Assembly: GCF_000263715.2 (NCBI RefSeq)
Contig: NZ_CM001514.1
Coordinates: 5,890,498 to 5,954,497, forward strand
Direction of reading: 5' to 3'
Origin: Pseudomonas synxantha BG33R
Lineage (GTDB): Bacteria; Pseudomonadota; Gammaproteobacteria; Pseudomonadales; Pseudomonadaceae
Length of the DNA: 64,000 nucleotides
Notes under the pieces: model-generated
Seen by the model: the letters and a program-made list of their open reading frames with translations, nothing else
What the model was told of the DNA's origin: nothing
The model's database searches: none
Translations under genes and position numbers: made by a program
Shown: positions 17,846 through 27,052 of the stretch, one piece after another
Layout of the letters: each line of letters starts with the position of its first letter
How positions within the stretch are numbered: position 1 is the first letter of the stretch

Positions 17846-19044
17846 CCCAGAACACCTCTGCGCAGCCGCTGATCCACGGTGGCGCGCAAACACCACGGGC
17901 GGCCCTGCCCCATCTGCCGCCCCTGGCGCTATACATCCACATCCCGTGGTGCGTGCGCAAATGCCCGTATTGCGACTTCAACTCCCACACCGCCAGCAAG
18001 GTGCTGCCGGAAGAAGAGTATGTAGATGCATTGCTGGCGGATCTGGATCAAGACCTGCACGCCGTTTATGGCCGGGAACTGAGCTCGATTTTCTTCGGTG
18101 GCGGCACGCCCAGCCTGTTCAGCGCCGCCGCCTTGGGCCGCTTGCTCAAAGGCGTTGAAGCCCGTATTCGGTTCGCCGCAGATATCGAGATCACCCTGGA
18201 AGCCAACCCCGGAACCTTCGAGCAAGAGAAGTTCGTGGCGTACCGCAAACTGGGGATCAATCGCCTGTCCATCGGCATCCAGAGCTTCCAGCAAGAGAAG
18301 CTTGAAGCCCTGGGCCGCATCCATAATGGCGATGAAGCCGTGCGCGCCGCTGGCATGGCGCGCCAGGCCGGGTTCGATAACTTCAATCTGGACTTGATGC
18401 ACGGCCTGCCCAATCAATCCCTCGACGATGCCCTGAGCGACCTGCGCCAGGCCATTGCGTTGAAGCCAACCCACCTGTCCTGGTATCAACTGACCCTGGA
18501 ACCCAACACCGTCTTCTGGAACCAGCCGCCCGCGCTGCCCGAAGACGATACGCTGTGGGATATCCAGGAAGCCGGCCAGGCGCTGCTCGCCGAACACGGT
18601 TACGCGCAATACGAGGTGTCGGCCTATGCCCAACCGGGGCGGCCGGCACGGCATAACCTGAATTACTGGAGCTTTGGCGACTTTATCGGCATCGGCGCCG
18701 GCGCCCACGGCAAGCTCAGCCACCCGGACGGGCGCATCGTCCGCACCTGGAAAACCCGCGCACCCAAGGACTACCTCAACCCGGCCAAAAGCTTCCAGGC
18801 CGGAGCGAAAGAGCTGACCAACGACGAACTGCCGTTCGAGTTTCTGATGAACGCTCTGCGCCTCACCGAAGGGGTCGATGCCAAGCTCTACGCCGAACGC
18901 ACCGGCCTTGATCTGGCCAGCCTCGATGAAGGCCGCCGCGAGGCAGAACAAAGTGGATTAATGCAGGTCGAACCGTCACGCCTGGCGGCAACCGACCGCG
19001 GGCAACTCTTTCTCAATGACCTGTTGCAGACGTTTTTGAGCTGA
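17842..19044 (+). CDS. hemW: Radical SAM heme chaperone HemW
   Basis: A 400-residue radical-SAM protein, often misannotated as HemN. It binds heme and a 4Fe-4S cluster and helps insert heme into respiratory enzymes. The Cx3Cx2C cluster motif is in '[16 protein letters not shown]', and lacks the extra Cys of true HemN. The glycine-rich SAM motif '[10 protein letters not shown]' and '[19 protein letters not shown]' are typical. It is the last of a tight metX-to-hemW run. Confidence 0.93.
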   Translation: MTQNTSAQPLIHGGAQTPRAALPHLPPLALYIHIPWCVRKCPYCDFNSHTASKVLPEEEYVDALLADLDQDLHAVYGRELSSIFFGGGTPSLFSAAALGRLLKGVEARIRFAADIEITLEANPGTFEQEKFVAYRKLGINRLSIGIQSFQQEKLEALGRIHNGDEAVRAAGMARQAGFDNFNLDLMHGLPNQSLDDALSDLRQAIALKPTHLSWYQLTLEPNTVFWNQPPALPEDDTLWDIQEAGQALLAEHGYAQYEVSAYAQPGRPARHNLNYWSFGDFIGIGAGAHGKLSHPDGRIVRTWKTRAPKDYLNPAKSFQAGAKELTNDELPFEFLMNALRLTEGVDAKLYAERTGLDLASLDEGRREAEQSGLMQVEPSRLAATDRGQLFLNDLLQTFLS

Positions 19045-19063
19045 TCGCTCTTAAGGAAATCGA

Positions 19064-19387
19064 ATGGATCTGGTACTCGACCTGCTCGCCACCGTATCCC
19101 GCTGGAGCCGTAGCAACCTGTCGGAAATCTCCCTGGCCCTGGTGGGTTGTCTGCTGGTGCTGTTCGGCGCAGATATCAAGGGCTGGGTCGAAGCACGCCT
19201 GGGCAACATTGCCGGCGCCTTGCGCGTACCCTTGATGGCCCTGCTGTGCCTGATCGGCAGCGGTGCGGCGTTGATCTACGCTACGCCGTGGATTGTGCGG
19301 GGGCTGAGCCAGTTCAACAACTACAGCCTGGCGCCGGTGTTGATCGTGGTGCTGGTGTTGATTGGGGTAGTGGCAGACCGCCGCTGA
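19064..19387 (+). CDS. DUF3392 membrane protein
   Basis: A 107-residue protein with three predicted membrane segments (about 20-38, 53-75 and 85-105) and a conserved 'VLFGADIKGWVEARLG' loop. It matches the small DUF3392 family seen after hemW in Pseudomonas. No function is known. A weak AAGGAAAT ribosome site precedes the ATG. Confidence 0.85.
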   Translation: MDLVLDLLATVSRWSRSNLSEISLALVGCLLVLFGADIKGWVEARLGNIAGALRVPLMALLCLIGSGAALIYATPWIVRGLSQFNNYSLAPVLIVVLVLIGVVADRR

Positions 19388-19410
19388 TCCAGCAGGCACT
19401 ACAAAACAAA

Positions 19411-19497
19411 TGTGGGAGCTGGCTTGCCTGCGATAGCATCACCTCTGTATCACTGATATACCGAGGTGTCTGTATCGCAGGCAAGCCAGCTCCCACA
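19411..19497. repeat. REPIN between the DUF3392 gene and trmB
   Basis: An inward pair of the dominant REP between convergent genes. The right flank ATTTGATTGCATTTCAA is the inverse of the left flank of the element at 11456-11545. Confidence 0.9.
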
Positions 19498-19525
19498 TTT
19501 GATTGCATTTCAAGCTGATGACTGT

Positions 19526-20251
19526 TTAAGCCAACTTCTCGAACTTCAAGTCCCACACCCCATGCCCCAACCGCTCACCACGGCGTTCGAACTTGGTGAT
19601 CGGCCGCTCGGCCGGGCGTGGCACGCATTTGCCGTCTTCCGCCAGGTTGCGGTAGCCAGGGGCAACGTTCATCACTTCCAGCATGTATTCCGCGTACGGT
19701 TCCCAGTCGGTGGCCATGTGCAGGATGCCGCCCACCTTGAGCTTGCTGCGTACCAGCTCCGCGAAGGAGGCCTGGACGATACGGCGCTTGTGGTGACGGG
19801 CTTTGTGCCATGGGTCCGGGAAGAACAGCATCAGGCGGTCGAGGCTGTTGTCGGCGATGCAGCGGTTGAGCACTTCAATCGCGTCGCAGTCGTAGACTCG
19901 CAGGTTGGTCAGGCCCTGGGTCAGCACGCCATTGAGCAATGCGCCGACACCTGGACGGTGGACTTCCACACCGATGAAATCCTGCTCCGGCGCGGCAGCG
20001 GCCATCTCCAGCAGGGAGTGACCCATACCGAATCCGATTTCCAGGGACCGCGGGGCCGAACGACCGAACACCTGGTCGTAATCCACCGGCGCGTCGGCCA
20101 GCGGCAACACGTACAGCGGCGTGCCTTGCTCCAGGCCCTTTTGCTGGCCTTCGGTCATACGGCCGGCGCGCATCACAAAACTCTTGATGCGGCGGTGCTT
20201 GGACTCGTCGCCCGCTTCCACGGTGTTCGGCGTTTCGTTTGATTCAGTCAT
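19526..20251 (-). CDS. trmB: tRNA (guanine-N7)-methyltransferase
   Basis: Makes m7G46 in the variable loop of tRNAs using SAM. The 241-residue product has the SAM motif '[15 protein letters not shown]', '[13 protein letters not shown]', the conserved '[15 protein letters not shown]' loop, and the C-terminal '[20 protein letters not shown]'. The ATG at 20251 is used; a TTG one codon before it is ignored. It follows thiG by 9 bases on the same strand. Confidence 0.96.
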   Translation of the reverse strand: MTESNETPNTVEAGDESKHRRIKSFVMRAGRMTEGQQKGLEQGTPLYVLPLADAPVDYDQVFGRSAPRSLEIGFGMGHSLLEMAAAAPEQDFIGVEVHRPGVGALLNGVLTQGLTNLRVYDCDAIEVLNRCIADNSLDRLMLFFPDPWHKARHHKRRIVQASFAELVRSKLKVGGILHMATDWEPYAEYMLEVMNVAPGYRNLAEDGKCVPRPAERPITKFERRGERLGHGVWDLKFEKLA

Positions 20252-20260
20252 CAATGGCTC

Positions 20261-21055
20261 TTACTTGATCAGACCATCCAGCGGCGAAGAGGCGCTGGCA
20301 TAGAGTTTTTTCGGCATCCGCCCGGCGAGGTAGGCCAGGCGGCCCGCGACGATGGCGTGGTTCATGGCTTGGGCCATCATGACCGGCTGCTGGGCATGGG
20401 CGATGGCCGAGTTCATCAGCACCGCGTCGCAACCCAGCTCCATGGCGATGGTCGCGTCGGAGGCCGTGCCCACACCCGCGTCCACCAGCACCGGGATTTT
20501 GGCTTCTTCGAGGATGATCTGCAGGTTGTACGGGTTGCAGATGCCCAGGCCGGAACCGATCAGGCCAGCCAGTGGCATCACGGCGATACAGCCGATTTCT
20601 GCCAGCTGCCGGGCGATGATCGGGTCATCGCTGGTGTAGACCATCACGTCGAAGCCTTCCTTGACCAGGGTCTCGGCGGCCTTGAGGGTTTCGATCACGT
20701 TGGGGAACAGGGTTTTCTGGTCGGCCAGCACTTCCAGCTTCACCAGGTTGTGGCCGTCCAGCAACTCACGGGCCAGGCGGCAGGTGCGCACGGCTTCGAT
20801 GGCGTCGTAGCAACCGGCGGTGTTCGGCAGGAAGGTGTAGCGGTCTGGGGACAGCACTTCGAGCAGGTTCGGTTCGCCTTCGATCTGGCCCAGGTTGGTG
20901 CGGCGCACGGCGAACGTCACGATTTCGGCACCCGAGGCTTCGATGGCCTGGCGGGTCTCTTCCATGTCGCGGTATTTGCCGGTGCCGACCAGCAAGCGGG
21001 ACTGGTAGGTACGACCGGCCAGGACGAAAGGCTTGTCGTTACGAACGATGCTCAT
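20261..21055 (-). CDS. thiG: Thiazole synthase
   Basis: Builds the thiazole phosphate of thiamine from deoxyxylulose phosphate, dehydroglycine and ThiS thiocarboxylate. The 264-residue TIM barrel carries the Schiff-base lysine near K106 in '[11 protein letters not shown]', plus '[15 protein letters not shown]' and '[20 protein letters not shown]'. It lies 54 bases after thiS, forming a thiS-thiG unit followed by trmB, the usual Pseudomonas arrangement. No TPP riboswitch is seen upstream. Confidence 0.97.
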   Translation of the reverse strand: MSIVRNDKPFVLAGRTYQSRLLVGTGKYRDMEETRQAIEASGAEIVTFAVRRTNLGQIEGEPNLLEVLSPDRYTFLPNTAGCYDAIEAVRTCRLARELLDGHNLVKLEVLADQKTLFPNVIETLKAAETLVKEGFDVMVYTSDDPIIARQLAEIGCIAVMPLAGLIGSGLGICNPYNLQIILEEAKIPVLVDAGVGTASDATIAMELGCDAVLMNSAIAHAQQPVMMAQAMNHAIVAGRLAYLAGRMPKKLYASASSPLDGLIK

Positions 21056-21109
21056 GGGAAATCCTCTGTTTGGATGAGGTTCTGCAGAATGCGTTACCGC
21101 CGTGGCGGA

Positions 21110-21310
21110 CTAGCCGCCACCGATGGCGTGGACCACTTCGACCTGGTCGTTTTCCTTCAGCGAGATCTCGGCGTGCTGGCTACGCGGAACGATATCCAGG
21201 TTGAGCTCCACTGCGACGCGACGCCCGGTCAGGTCCAGGCGGGTCAGCAGGGCCGCGACGGTTTCACCGTCGGGCAGTTCAAAGGGTTCGCCGTTCAACT
21301 GAATGCGCAT
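21110..21310 (-). CDS. thiS: Sulfur carrier protein ThiS
   Basis: A 66-residue ubiquitin-like sulfur carrier for thiazole formation. It ends in the required C-terminal 'AIGGG' diglycine that is adenylated and thiocarboxylated. 'MRIQLNGEPFELPDGETVAALL' in shorter pieces is the family N-terminus. The ATG at 21310 is chosen because the open frame upstream has no homology; the resulting size is the family norm. Confidence 0.95.
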   Translation of the reverse strand: MRIQLNGEPFELPDGETVAALLTRLDLTGRRVAVELNLDIVPRSQHAEISLKENDQVEVVHAIGGG

Positions 21311-21389
21311 GCCACGGGCCGCCATCGTTTTTAGGGGCCAGCATTCTAGCGCGATTGGGACCTGCCGGTCAGCTCCAAGCGTCAAGCGG

Positions 21390-21764
21390 TCAAAGCTGCA
21401 AGCGCCACGCTGCCAGGCCAAGGAAGAACCAGCCAAGCAGGAACGCCAGCCCGCCAAACGGCGTGATGATCCCGAGTTTGCTGATGCCAGTCATCGTCAA
21501 CACATACAGGCTGCCCGAGAACAGCAGGATACCGACGGTAAACGAGATACCCGCCCAACTGACCAATCGACCGGGAATATGCGCCGCCAGCAACGCCACG
21601 CCGAACAACGCCAGGGCGTGCACCAGTTGGTAGGTCACGCCGGTATGGAAGATCGCCAGGTAGTCGGCGCTCAGGCGGTTTTTCAGGCCGTGGGCGGCGA
21701 ACGCCCCCAGGGCGACACCGGTAAAACCGAAAAAGGCAGCCAGCATCAGAAAGCTACGCAGCAT
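21390..21764 (-). CDS. DUF423 membrane protein
   Basis: A 124-residue inner-membrane protein with four helices. The N-terminal 'GFTGVALGAFAAHGLKNRLS' and 'YQLVHALALFGVALL' are signatures of the DUF423 (YwdK-type) family. No function is established. It diverges from mtgA with 74 bases between starts and precedes thiS on the same strand by 79 bases. Confidence 0.92.
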   Translation of the reverse strand: MLRSFLMLAAFFGFTGVALGAFAAHGLKNRLSADYLAIFHTGVTYQLVHALALFGVALLAAHIPGRLVSWAGISFTVGILLFSGSLYVLTMTGISKLGIITPFGGLAFLLGWFFLGLAAWRLQL

Positions 21765-21838
21765 GGGGAACTCCAGTCAGACTCATCGGGCAGGGTCTGT
21801 ATAATGGCCCGCTCAACGGGTTCGGCCAAGCCATCTCT

Positions 21839-22561
21839 ATGCTGCGTGTCCTCTTCAAACGCTTTCTCAACGTCGTGAAATGGTTTGCCATCGGCAGTGT
21901 GTTGTTGGTTCTGCTGTTTCGTGTGGTGCCGCCCCCGTTCACCGCGCTGATGGTGGAGCGCAAGGTCGAGTCCTGGATCGACGGCGAACCCATTGACCTG
22001 CAACGCAACTGGGTGCCGTGGGATGAAATCAGCGATGACCTCAAAGTGGCGGTGATGGCCGGTGAAGACCAGCGCTTCCCGCAACATTGGGGCTTTGATT
22101 TTGGCGCGATCCAGGCCGCGATCCTGCACAACGAGCGCGGCGGTTCGATTCGCGGCGCCAGTACGCTGAGCCAGCAAGTGTCGAAAAACCTGTTCCTGTG
22201 GGCCGGCCGCAGCTATTTGCGCAAGGGCCTGGAGGCATGGTTTACCGGGTTGATCGAGGTGCTGTGGCCCAAGGAGCGGATTCTTGAGGTGTACCTCAAC
22301 AGCGTGGAATGGGATGAAGGCGTGTTTGGTGCAGAGGCGGCGGCGCGACATCACTTTGGCGTGAGCGCCAAGGGGCTTTCACGGCAACAAGCCAGTTACC
22401 TGGCGGCGGTGTTGCCTAATCCAAGGGTGTGGAGTGCCAGTCATCCGACCGCGTATGTGGCCAGACGAGCGGCCTGGATTCGCCAGCAGATGAGTCAATT
22501 AGGTGGCAGTGGTTACTTGGCGGAGCTGAACAACTCCCGAAAAGCACCTTGGTCCGACTGA
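21839..22561 (+). CDS. mtgA: Monofunctional peptidoglycan glycosyltransferase MtgA
   Basis: A 240-residue GT51 enzyme that polymerises lipid II glycan strands at the outer face of the inner membrane. It has an N-terminal anchor (about 14-36) and the GT51 motifs 'VMAGEDQRFPQHWGFD' (catalytic Glu), 'RGASTLSQQVSKNLFL' and 'KERILEVYLNSVEWDEGVFG'. There is no transpeptidase domain, which marks MtgA. It is monocistronic, with a REPIN before rpoH. Confidence 0.95.
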   Translation: MLRVLFKRFLNVVKWFAIGSVLLVLLFRVVPPPFTALMVERKVESWIDGEPIDLQRNWVPWDEISDDLKVAVMAGEDQRFPQHWGFDFGAIQAAILHNERGGSIRGASTLSQQVSKNLFLWAGRSYLRKGLEAWFTGLIEVLWPKERILEVYLNSVEWDEGVFGAEAAARHHFGVSAKGLSRQQASYLAAVLPNPRVWSASHPTAYVARRAAWIRQQMSQLGGSGYLAELNNSRKAPWSD

Positions 22562-22575
22562 CACAATACGGGACC

Positions 22576-22665
22576 TGTGGGAGCTGGCTTGCCTGCGATG
22601 AGGGCAGGTCAGCCAACTCATCTGCAAACTGACACACCGCTATCGCAGGCAAGCCAGCTCCCACA
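22576..22665. repeat. REPIN after mtgA
   Basis: An inward pair of the dominant REP. Its right flank CCACAGTGGACTGTG resembles the right flank of the element at 287-374 (CACAATTGGACTGTG), suggesting related parent copies. Confidence 0.9.
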
Positions 22666-22702
22666 GTGGACTGTGCCGGATTTGAAACTTTCGAACACAA
22701 AC

Positions 22703-22738
22703 AAAAATGCCCCGGTCTTTCGATCGGGGCATTTTTTG
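22703..22738. terminator. Bidirectional rho-independent terminator of rpoH
   Basis: AAAAATGCCCCGGTC pairs with GATCGGGGCATTTTT around a TTTC loop, one G-U pair included. Poly-A and poly-T flanks make it act on both strands: it ends rpoH on the minus strand 12 bases after the stop and can stop readthrough from mtgA on the plus strand. Confidence 0.93.
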
Positions 22739-22749
22739 TTCACAGCGCT

Positions 22750-23604
22750 TTACGCAGCAATCGACAACTTCAACTTGTTCATCGCGCTTTTCTCAAGCTG
22801 ACGAATCCGCTCAGCCGACACGTTGTACTTCTGCGCCAGGTCATGCAGCGTGGCTTTCTCTTCCGCCAGCCAGCGCTGGTAGAGAATGTCACGGCTGCGT
22901 TCGTCCAGCACTTCCAGCGCTTCGTGCAGGTTGTGGTTGGAATTGTCGCTCCAGTCGGCATCTTCCAGTTGACGCGCCGGGTCGTACCGGTGGTCTTCCA
23001 GGTAGTTGGCAGGCGATTGGAAGGCGCTGTCGTCATCCGCTTCGGCGGCTGGGTCGAAGGCCATGTCATGGCCGGTCAGGCGGCTTTCCATCTCGCGCAC
23101 TTCACGAGGCTCCACACCGAGGCTTTCGGCCACGCGGTGGACTTCTTCGTTGTTCAGCCACGCCAGGCGTTTTTTCTGGCTGCGCAGATTGAAGAACAGC
23201 TTGCGCTGGGCCTTGGTGGTCGCCACTTTCACGATGCGCCAGTTGCGCAGGATGAACTCGTGGATTTCCGCCTTGATCCAGTGCACGGCAAACGACACCA
23301 GGCGCACACCCATTTCAGGGTTGAAGCGCTTTACAGCCTTCATCAGGCCAACGTTGCCTTCCTGAATCAGGTCAGCCTGGGCCAGGCCGTAGCCGCTATA
23401 GCTACGGGCGATATGTACGACAAAACGCAGGTGGGCGAGCACCATCTGCCGAGCCGCCCCCAAATCCTGCTCATAGTAGAGACTCTCGGCCAGTTCACGC
23501 TCCTGCTCGGGTGTCAGCAATGGAATGCTGTTGACCGTGTGCACATAGGCCTCCAGGTTCGCACCCGGGACCAAGGCATAAGCAGGTTGCAAAGAAGTGG
23601 TCAT
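22750..23604 (-). CDS. rpoH: RNA polymerase heat-shock sigma factor RpoH
   Basis: A 284-residue sigma-32 protein. Region 2 has '[20 protein letters not shown]' and '[18 protein letters not shown]'; the RpoH box '[15 protein letters not shown]' is present and distinguishes it from RpoD/RpoS. Region 4.2 ends with '[20 protein letters not shown]'. The ATG at 23604 has a strong GGAGG site 9 bases upstream; an upstream in-frame start is rejected. It follows the ftsYEX operon in the same orientation, with its own promoter region and terminator. Confidence 0.97.
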   Translation of the reverse strand: MTTSLQPAYALVPGANLEAYVHTVNSIPLLTPEQERELAESLYYEQDLGAARQMVLAHLRFVVHIARSYSGYGLAQADLIQEGNVGLMKAVKRFNPEMGVRLVSFAVHWIKAEIHEFILRNWRIVKVATTKAQRKLFFNLRSQKKRLAWLNNEEVHRVAESLGVEPREVREMESRLTGHDMAFDPAAEADDDSAFQSPANYLEDHRYDPARQLEDADWSDNSNHNLHEALEVLDERSRDILYQRWLAEEKATLHDLAQKYNVSAERIRQLEKSAMNKLKLSIAA

Positions 23605-23653
23605 ACGAAAAAACCTCCGACTCACATAACTCGTGCAGTTCAGCACTGCGAAA

Positions 23654-23681
23654 ATTGACCTGGGAACCGTAGGACAAGTTC
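23654..23681 (-). promoter_or_regulatory. Candidate AlgU/sigma-E promoter of rpoH
   Basis: On the minus strand GAACTT (23681-23676) is followed after 17 bases by TCAAT (23658-23654), close to the GAACTT-N16/17-TCnnA pattern of AlgU. P. aeruginosa rpoH is known to have an AlgU-dependent promoter, so the match is plausible. It lies about 50 bases upstream of the start codon. The -10 is imperfect. Confidence 0.45.
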
Positions 23682-23734
23682 CCTAAACCACTGATACGGT
23701 CAATACAAACGAAACCACATTAATCTGGCATTAA

Positions 23735-24757
23735 CTACTTCGGCGCCAGTTCACGTAAATGCCGTGCTACCGCAATCCAGGCACCGATATACCCCAACAA
23801 CACCGCGCCAAGCAAGAGACTCAGACCATCGGCTACCGGCACCCCGGCCAGGGCAAAATCACTGCCATACAAACCGGCCAGCCCGACAACCGCGTCGTTC
23901 AACCAATTCAGGCCAAACGCCAGCACGCCCCAGGACAACACCCCGGCACCCAGGCCATAAAGCGCGCCCATGTACAGGAAAGGACGGCGTACATAGCTGT
24001 CCGTGCCGCCGACCAGTTTAATCACTTCTATCTCGGTGCGACGGTTTTCAATATGAAGACGAATGGTATTACCTATCACCAAAAGTAATGCAGACACTAA
24101 TAACACCGTCAGGCCGAACACAAAGCGGTCACCCAGCTTGAGGATCGCGGCCAGGCGCTCTACCCAGACTAGATCAAGTTGGGCCTGTTGCACCTTGGGC
24201 ATCTCTGCGAGTTTTTGTCGCAGGGCCTCCAGCGCCGGCTTGTCGACCTCATTCGGCGTCACCAGCACCACGCCCGGCAGCGGGTTCTGCGGCAGTTCCT
24301 TGAGCGCCTCGCCCAGGCCGGATTGCTGCTGGAACTCTTCAAGGGCTTGATCGCGGCTGATGTATTCGGCATCCGCCACGCCCGGAATGTTCTTGATGTC
24401 GTCGCGCAGCGCTTCGCCGTCCTTGCTGCTGGTGTCCAGGTTCAGGTACAGCGATATCTGCGCCGCCCGCTGCCAGGAACCGCCGAGGCGTTCCACATTA
24501 TTAAGCAGCAGCGACAAGCCCATCGGCAGGCTCAAGGCTACGGCCATGACCAGGCAGGTGAAAAAGCTGCCGATCGGCTGTTTGCCCAGGCGCCGCAGGC
24601 TGTCAAGCAGGCTGGCGCGATGGCTTTCGATCCAGGCGTGCAGCAAGGTGCCGAAGTCCGGGCCATCGTCTTCGTCACGCTTTTTCTTCGGCGGTTGCGG
24701 ATCGGCAGGCTTGGGTGCCACGCGTTCGGATACTTTGGGGCTACGGGTAGCACTCAT
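23735..24757 (-). CDS. ftsX: Cell division ABC permease FtsX
   Basis: A 340-residue inner-membrane protein with four helices and a large periplasmic loop. FtsX with FtsE couples the divisome to peptidoglycan hydrolases via EnvC-type activators. A long N-terminal cytosolic tail (about 1-65) contains a basic 'QPPKKKRDEDDG' patch. The first helix is near residues 65-86, and the other three are after about 215, including 'VLLVSALLLVIGNTIRLHIE'. It overlaps ftsE by ATGA. Confidence 0.95.
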   Translation of the reverse strand: MSATRSPKVSERVAPKPADPQPPKKKRDEDDGPDFGTLLHAWIESHRASLLDSLRRLGKQPIGSFFTCLVMAVALSLPMGLSLLLNNVERLGGSWQRAAQISLYLNLDTSSKDGEALRDDIKNIPGVADAEYISRDQALEEFQQQSGLGEALKELPQNPLPGVVLVTPNEVDKPALEALRQKLAEMPKVQQAQLDLVWVERLAAILKLGDRFVFGLTVLLVSALLLVIGNTIRLHIENRRTEIEVIKLVGGTDSYVRRPFLYMGALYGLGAGVLSWGVLAFGLNWLNDAVVGLAGLYGSDFALAGVPVADGLSLLLGAVLLGYIGAWIAVARHLRELAPK

Positions 24758-25425
24758 ACGCCAGCCTCCCCATCACCGATCAAGCGGCCGCGTTGCAAGG
24801 TCAACATGCGATGGCGCATACGGGCGATCAGGGCCAGGTCGTGGCTGGCGATCAATACGCTGGTGCCCAGCCGATTGATGTCTTCGAACACCCCCATGAT
24901 CTCGGCCGCCAGGCGCGGGTCGAGGTTACCGGTGGGTTCGTCCGCCAGCAGCAAGGCCGGGCGGTGGACGATGGCGCGGGCAATACCGACGCGCTGTTGC
25001 TGGCCGGTGGACAGGTCCCCCGGGTAAAGGTCGGTCTTGTCCGACAAGGCCACGCGCTCCAGCGCCGAATCCACGCGCTTGACGATTTCGGCTTTGGACA
25101 GCCCGAGAATCTGCAGCGGCAGCGCGATGTTGTTGAACACCGTGCGATCGAACAGCAGCTGGTGATTCTGGAACACCACGCCGATCTGGCGGCGTAGAAA
25201 CGGAATTTGCGCATTGCTGATGGTAGCCAGGTCCTGGCCCGCCAGCAGCAACTTGCCGGTGGTCGGGCGCTCCATGGCGAGTAACAGGCGCAACAGCGTG
25301 CTTTTGCCAGCGCCCGAGTGACCGGTGACAAACAAGAACTCGCCGCGACGCACTCGAAAGCTCAGCTCATGCAAGCCCACATGCCCGTTGGCATAGCGTT
25401 TACCGACCTGTTCAAATCGAATCAT
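24754..25425 (-). CDS. ftsE: Cell division ATP-binding protein FtsE
   Basis: A 223-residue ABC ATPase partner of FtsX. Motifs: Walker A 'GHSGAGKSTLL' near residues 36-46, signature 'LSTGQQQRVGIARA', Walker B 'ALLLADEPTGNL' and the H-loop 'SHDLALI'. It overlaps both ftsY upstream and ftsX downstream by 4 bases each, so the three genes form a tightly coupled ftsYEX operon. Confidence 0.96.
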   Translation of the reverse strand: MIRFEQVGKRYANGHVGLHELSFRVRRGEFLFVTGHSGAGKSTLLRLLLAMERPTTGKLLLAGQDLATISNAQIPFLRRQIGVVFQNHQLLFDRTVFNNIALPLQILGLSKAEIVKRVDSALERVALSDKTDLYPGDLSTGQQQRVGIARAIVHRPALLLADEPTGNLDPRLAAEIMGVFEDINRLGTSVLIASHDLALIARMRHRMLTLQRGRLIGDGEAGV

Positions 25426-26816
25426 GAACGCTCCCGCTCGGCAAACAGTGCCTGTACAAAGGGTTCGGCTTCAAAGGTGCGCAGGTCGTCGATACCTTCA
25501 CCGACACCGATATAACGAATCGGCAACCCGAACTGTTTGGCCAGGGCGAAAATCACTCCGCCTTTGGCCGTGCCGTCGAGCTTAGTCAATGCCAGGCCGG
25601 TCAGCTGCACCGTCTGGTTGAATTGTTTGGCCTGGCTGATGGCGTTCTGACCAGTACCGGCGTCGAGCACCAGCAAGACTTCATGCGGCGCATCGGCGTC
25701 GAGCTTGCTGATCACACGGCGGACTTTCTTCAGCTCTTCCATCAGGTTGTCTTTGGTGTGCAGGCGCCCGGCGGTATCGGCGATCAACACGTCGATATTA
25801 CGCGCCTTGGCAGCTTGCACGGCATCGAAGATCACCGAAGCGGAATCGGCACCGGTGTGCTGGGCGATCACCGGGATCTTGTTGCGTTCGCCCCATACCT
25901 GCAACTGCTCGACGGCGGCGGCACGGAAGGTGTCACCGGCGGCGAGCATGACTTTCTTGCCCTCGCCCTGCAGCTTCTTGGCCAGCTTGCCGATGGTGGT
26001 GGTTTTGCCCGCGCCGTTGACGCCGACCACCAGGATCACGAACGGCTTGTTCGGGGTGATCACCAGCGGCGCTTCCACGGGCTTGAGCATTGCAGCCAGT
26101 TCGGCCTGCAAGGATTTGTACAACGCATCGGCGTCGGTCAGTTGCTTGCGCGCGACCTTCTGGGTCAGGCTCTGGATGATTACGGCGGTGGCTTCGACCC
26201 CCACATCAGCGGTGAGCAGGCGGGTTTCGATGTCTTCCAGCAGTTCATCGTCAATGACCTTCTTGCCCAGAAACAGGCTGGCCATACCTTCGCCGATGCT
26301 GGCGCTGGTCTTGCTCAGGCCCTGCTTGAGGCGGGCGAAAAAGCCGCTCTTGCTGGTTTCGGCAGGCGCGACAGGCTCTTCGATCACAGCAGGCGCGGCA
26401 ACGACAGCAGGCACTTCAACCGGGATTTCGACCGCTGGCGGCGTCTGGACCACTACCTCTACCGGTGGCGCCACCGGAATGGGCGGCGTCACGTGTTCAG
26501 CCTGCACATCTTCAACCAGTGCCACCGGCTCTTCGGCTACCGGTAGCGCAAGCCACGGTTTGTGCTCGGGCTCGGGCTCCGGCTCGGGTTCTGCCTCGAC
26601 CACCGGCTGCAATACCGGCTCCGCGATGGGCAACACCACCGGCGCCGGCGTCTCGGCAACCGGCTCGGCTTCTACTATAGGCTCTGGAATAGGCTCGGCT
26701 TGAACCTGTGGCTGTTCGACGACGGTTTCCTGCGGCTTTTTGCGCAGCCATCCGAACAGGCCTTTTTTCTCGCCAGCCGCAGCTGGGCTCTTCTTGTCGT
26801 CGTTGGAACCAAACAT
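25422..26816 (-). CDS. ftsY: Signal recognition particle receptor FtsY
   Basis: A 464-residue SRP receptor GTPase that docks ribosome-SRP complexes at the inner membrane. Residues 1-30 form the amphipathic 'KKGLFGWLRKKPQ' membrane-targeting part. Residues about 35-165 are an acidic, proline/valine-rich A domain, dense in 'EPEPEPE'-like runs. The NG domain follows, with 'GVNGAGKTTTIGKLAKKL' (G1), 'DTAGRLHTKDNLM' (G3) and 'TKLDGTAKGGV' (G4). It is the first gene of the ftsYEX operon and diverges from the M16 peptidase pair. Confidence 0.97.
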   Translation of the reverse strand: MFGSNDDKKSPAAAGEKKGLFGWLRKKPQETVVEQPQVQAEPIPEPIVEAEPVAETPAPVVLPIAEPVLQPVVEAEPEPEPEPEHKPWLALPVAEEPVALVEDVQAEHVTPPIPVAPPVEVVVQTPPAVEIPVEVPAVVAAPAVIEEPVAPAETSKSGFFARLKQGLSKTSASIGEGMASLFLGKKVIDDELLEDIETRLLTADVGVEATAVIIQSLTQKVARKQLTDADALYKSLQAELAAMLKPVEAPLVITPNKPFVILVVGVNGAGKTTTIGKLAKKLQGEGKKVMLAAGDTFRAAAVEQLQVWGERNKIPVIAQHTGADSASVIFDAVQAAKARNIDVLIADTAGRLHTKDNLMEELKKVRRVISKLDADAPHEVLLVLDAGTGQNAISQAKQFNQTVQLTGLALTKLDGTAKGGVIFALAKQFGLPIRYIGVGEGIDDLRTFEAEPFVQALFAERERS

Positions 26817-27052
26817 GGAGGACGGCTATCTCAAAGTAGCGATGCGCCAGGGCGCCTCGGTAAATAAATTCGATGCAGAACAGACTGCTTTAACGCCCGC
26901 TTGTTCATGCGCAACATTTTGTAAGGCGTAAATAAGTGCCTTGGCAAATCGTTTCAATATGGGACTGAAGCGATAAAATCGGCGAAACGTGGAAGATTGT
27001 CGGGGAAAAACGCCAACTACTCCAACTTTCCTACGACTGAACCCAGGACTAG

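Noticed and set aside
21056..21389. TPP riboswitch upstream of thiS or thiG
   Set aside because: No conserved THI-box-like CTGAGA or ACCTG elements were found in the short gaps.
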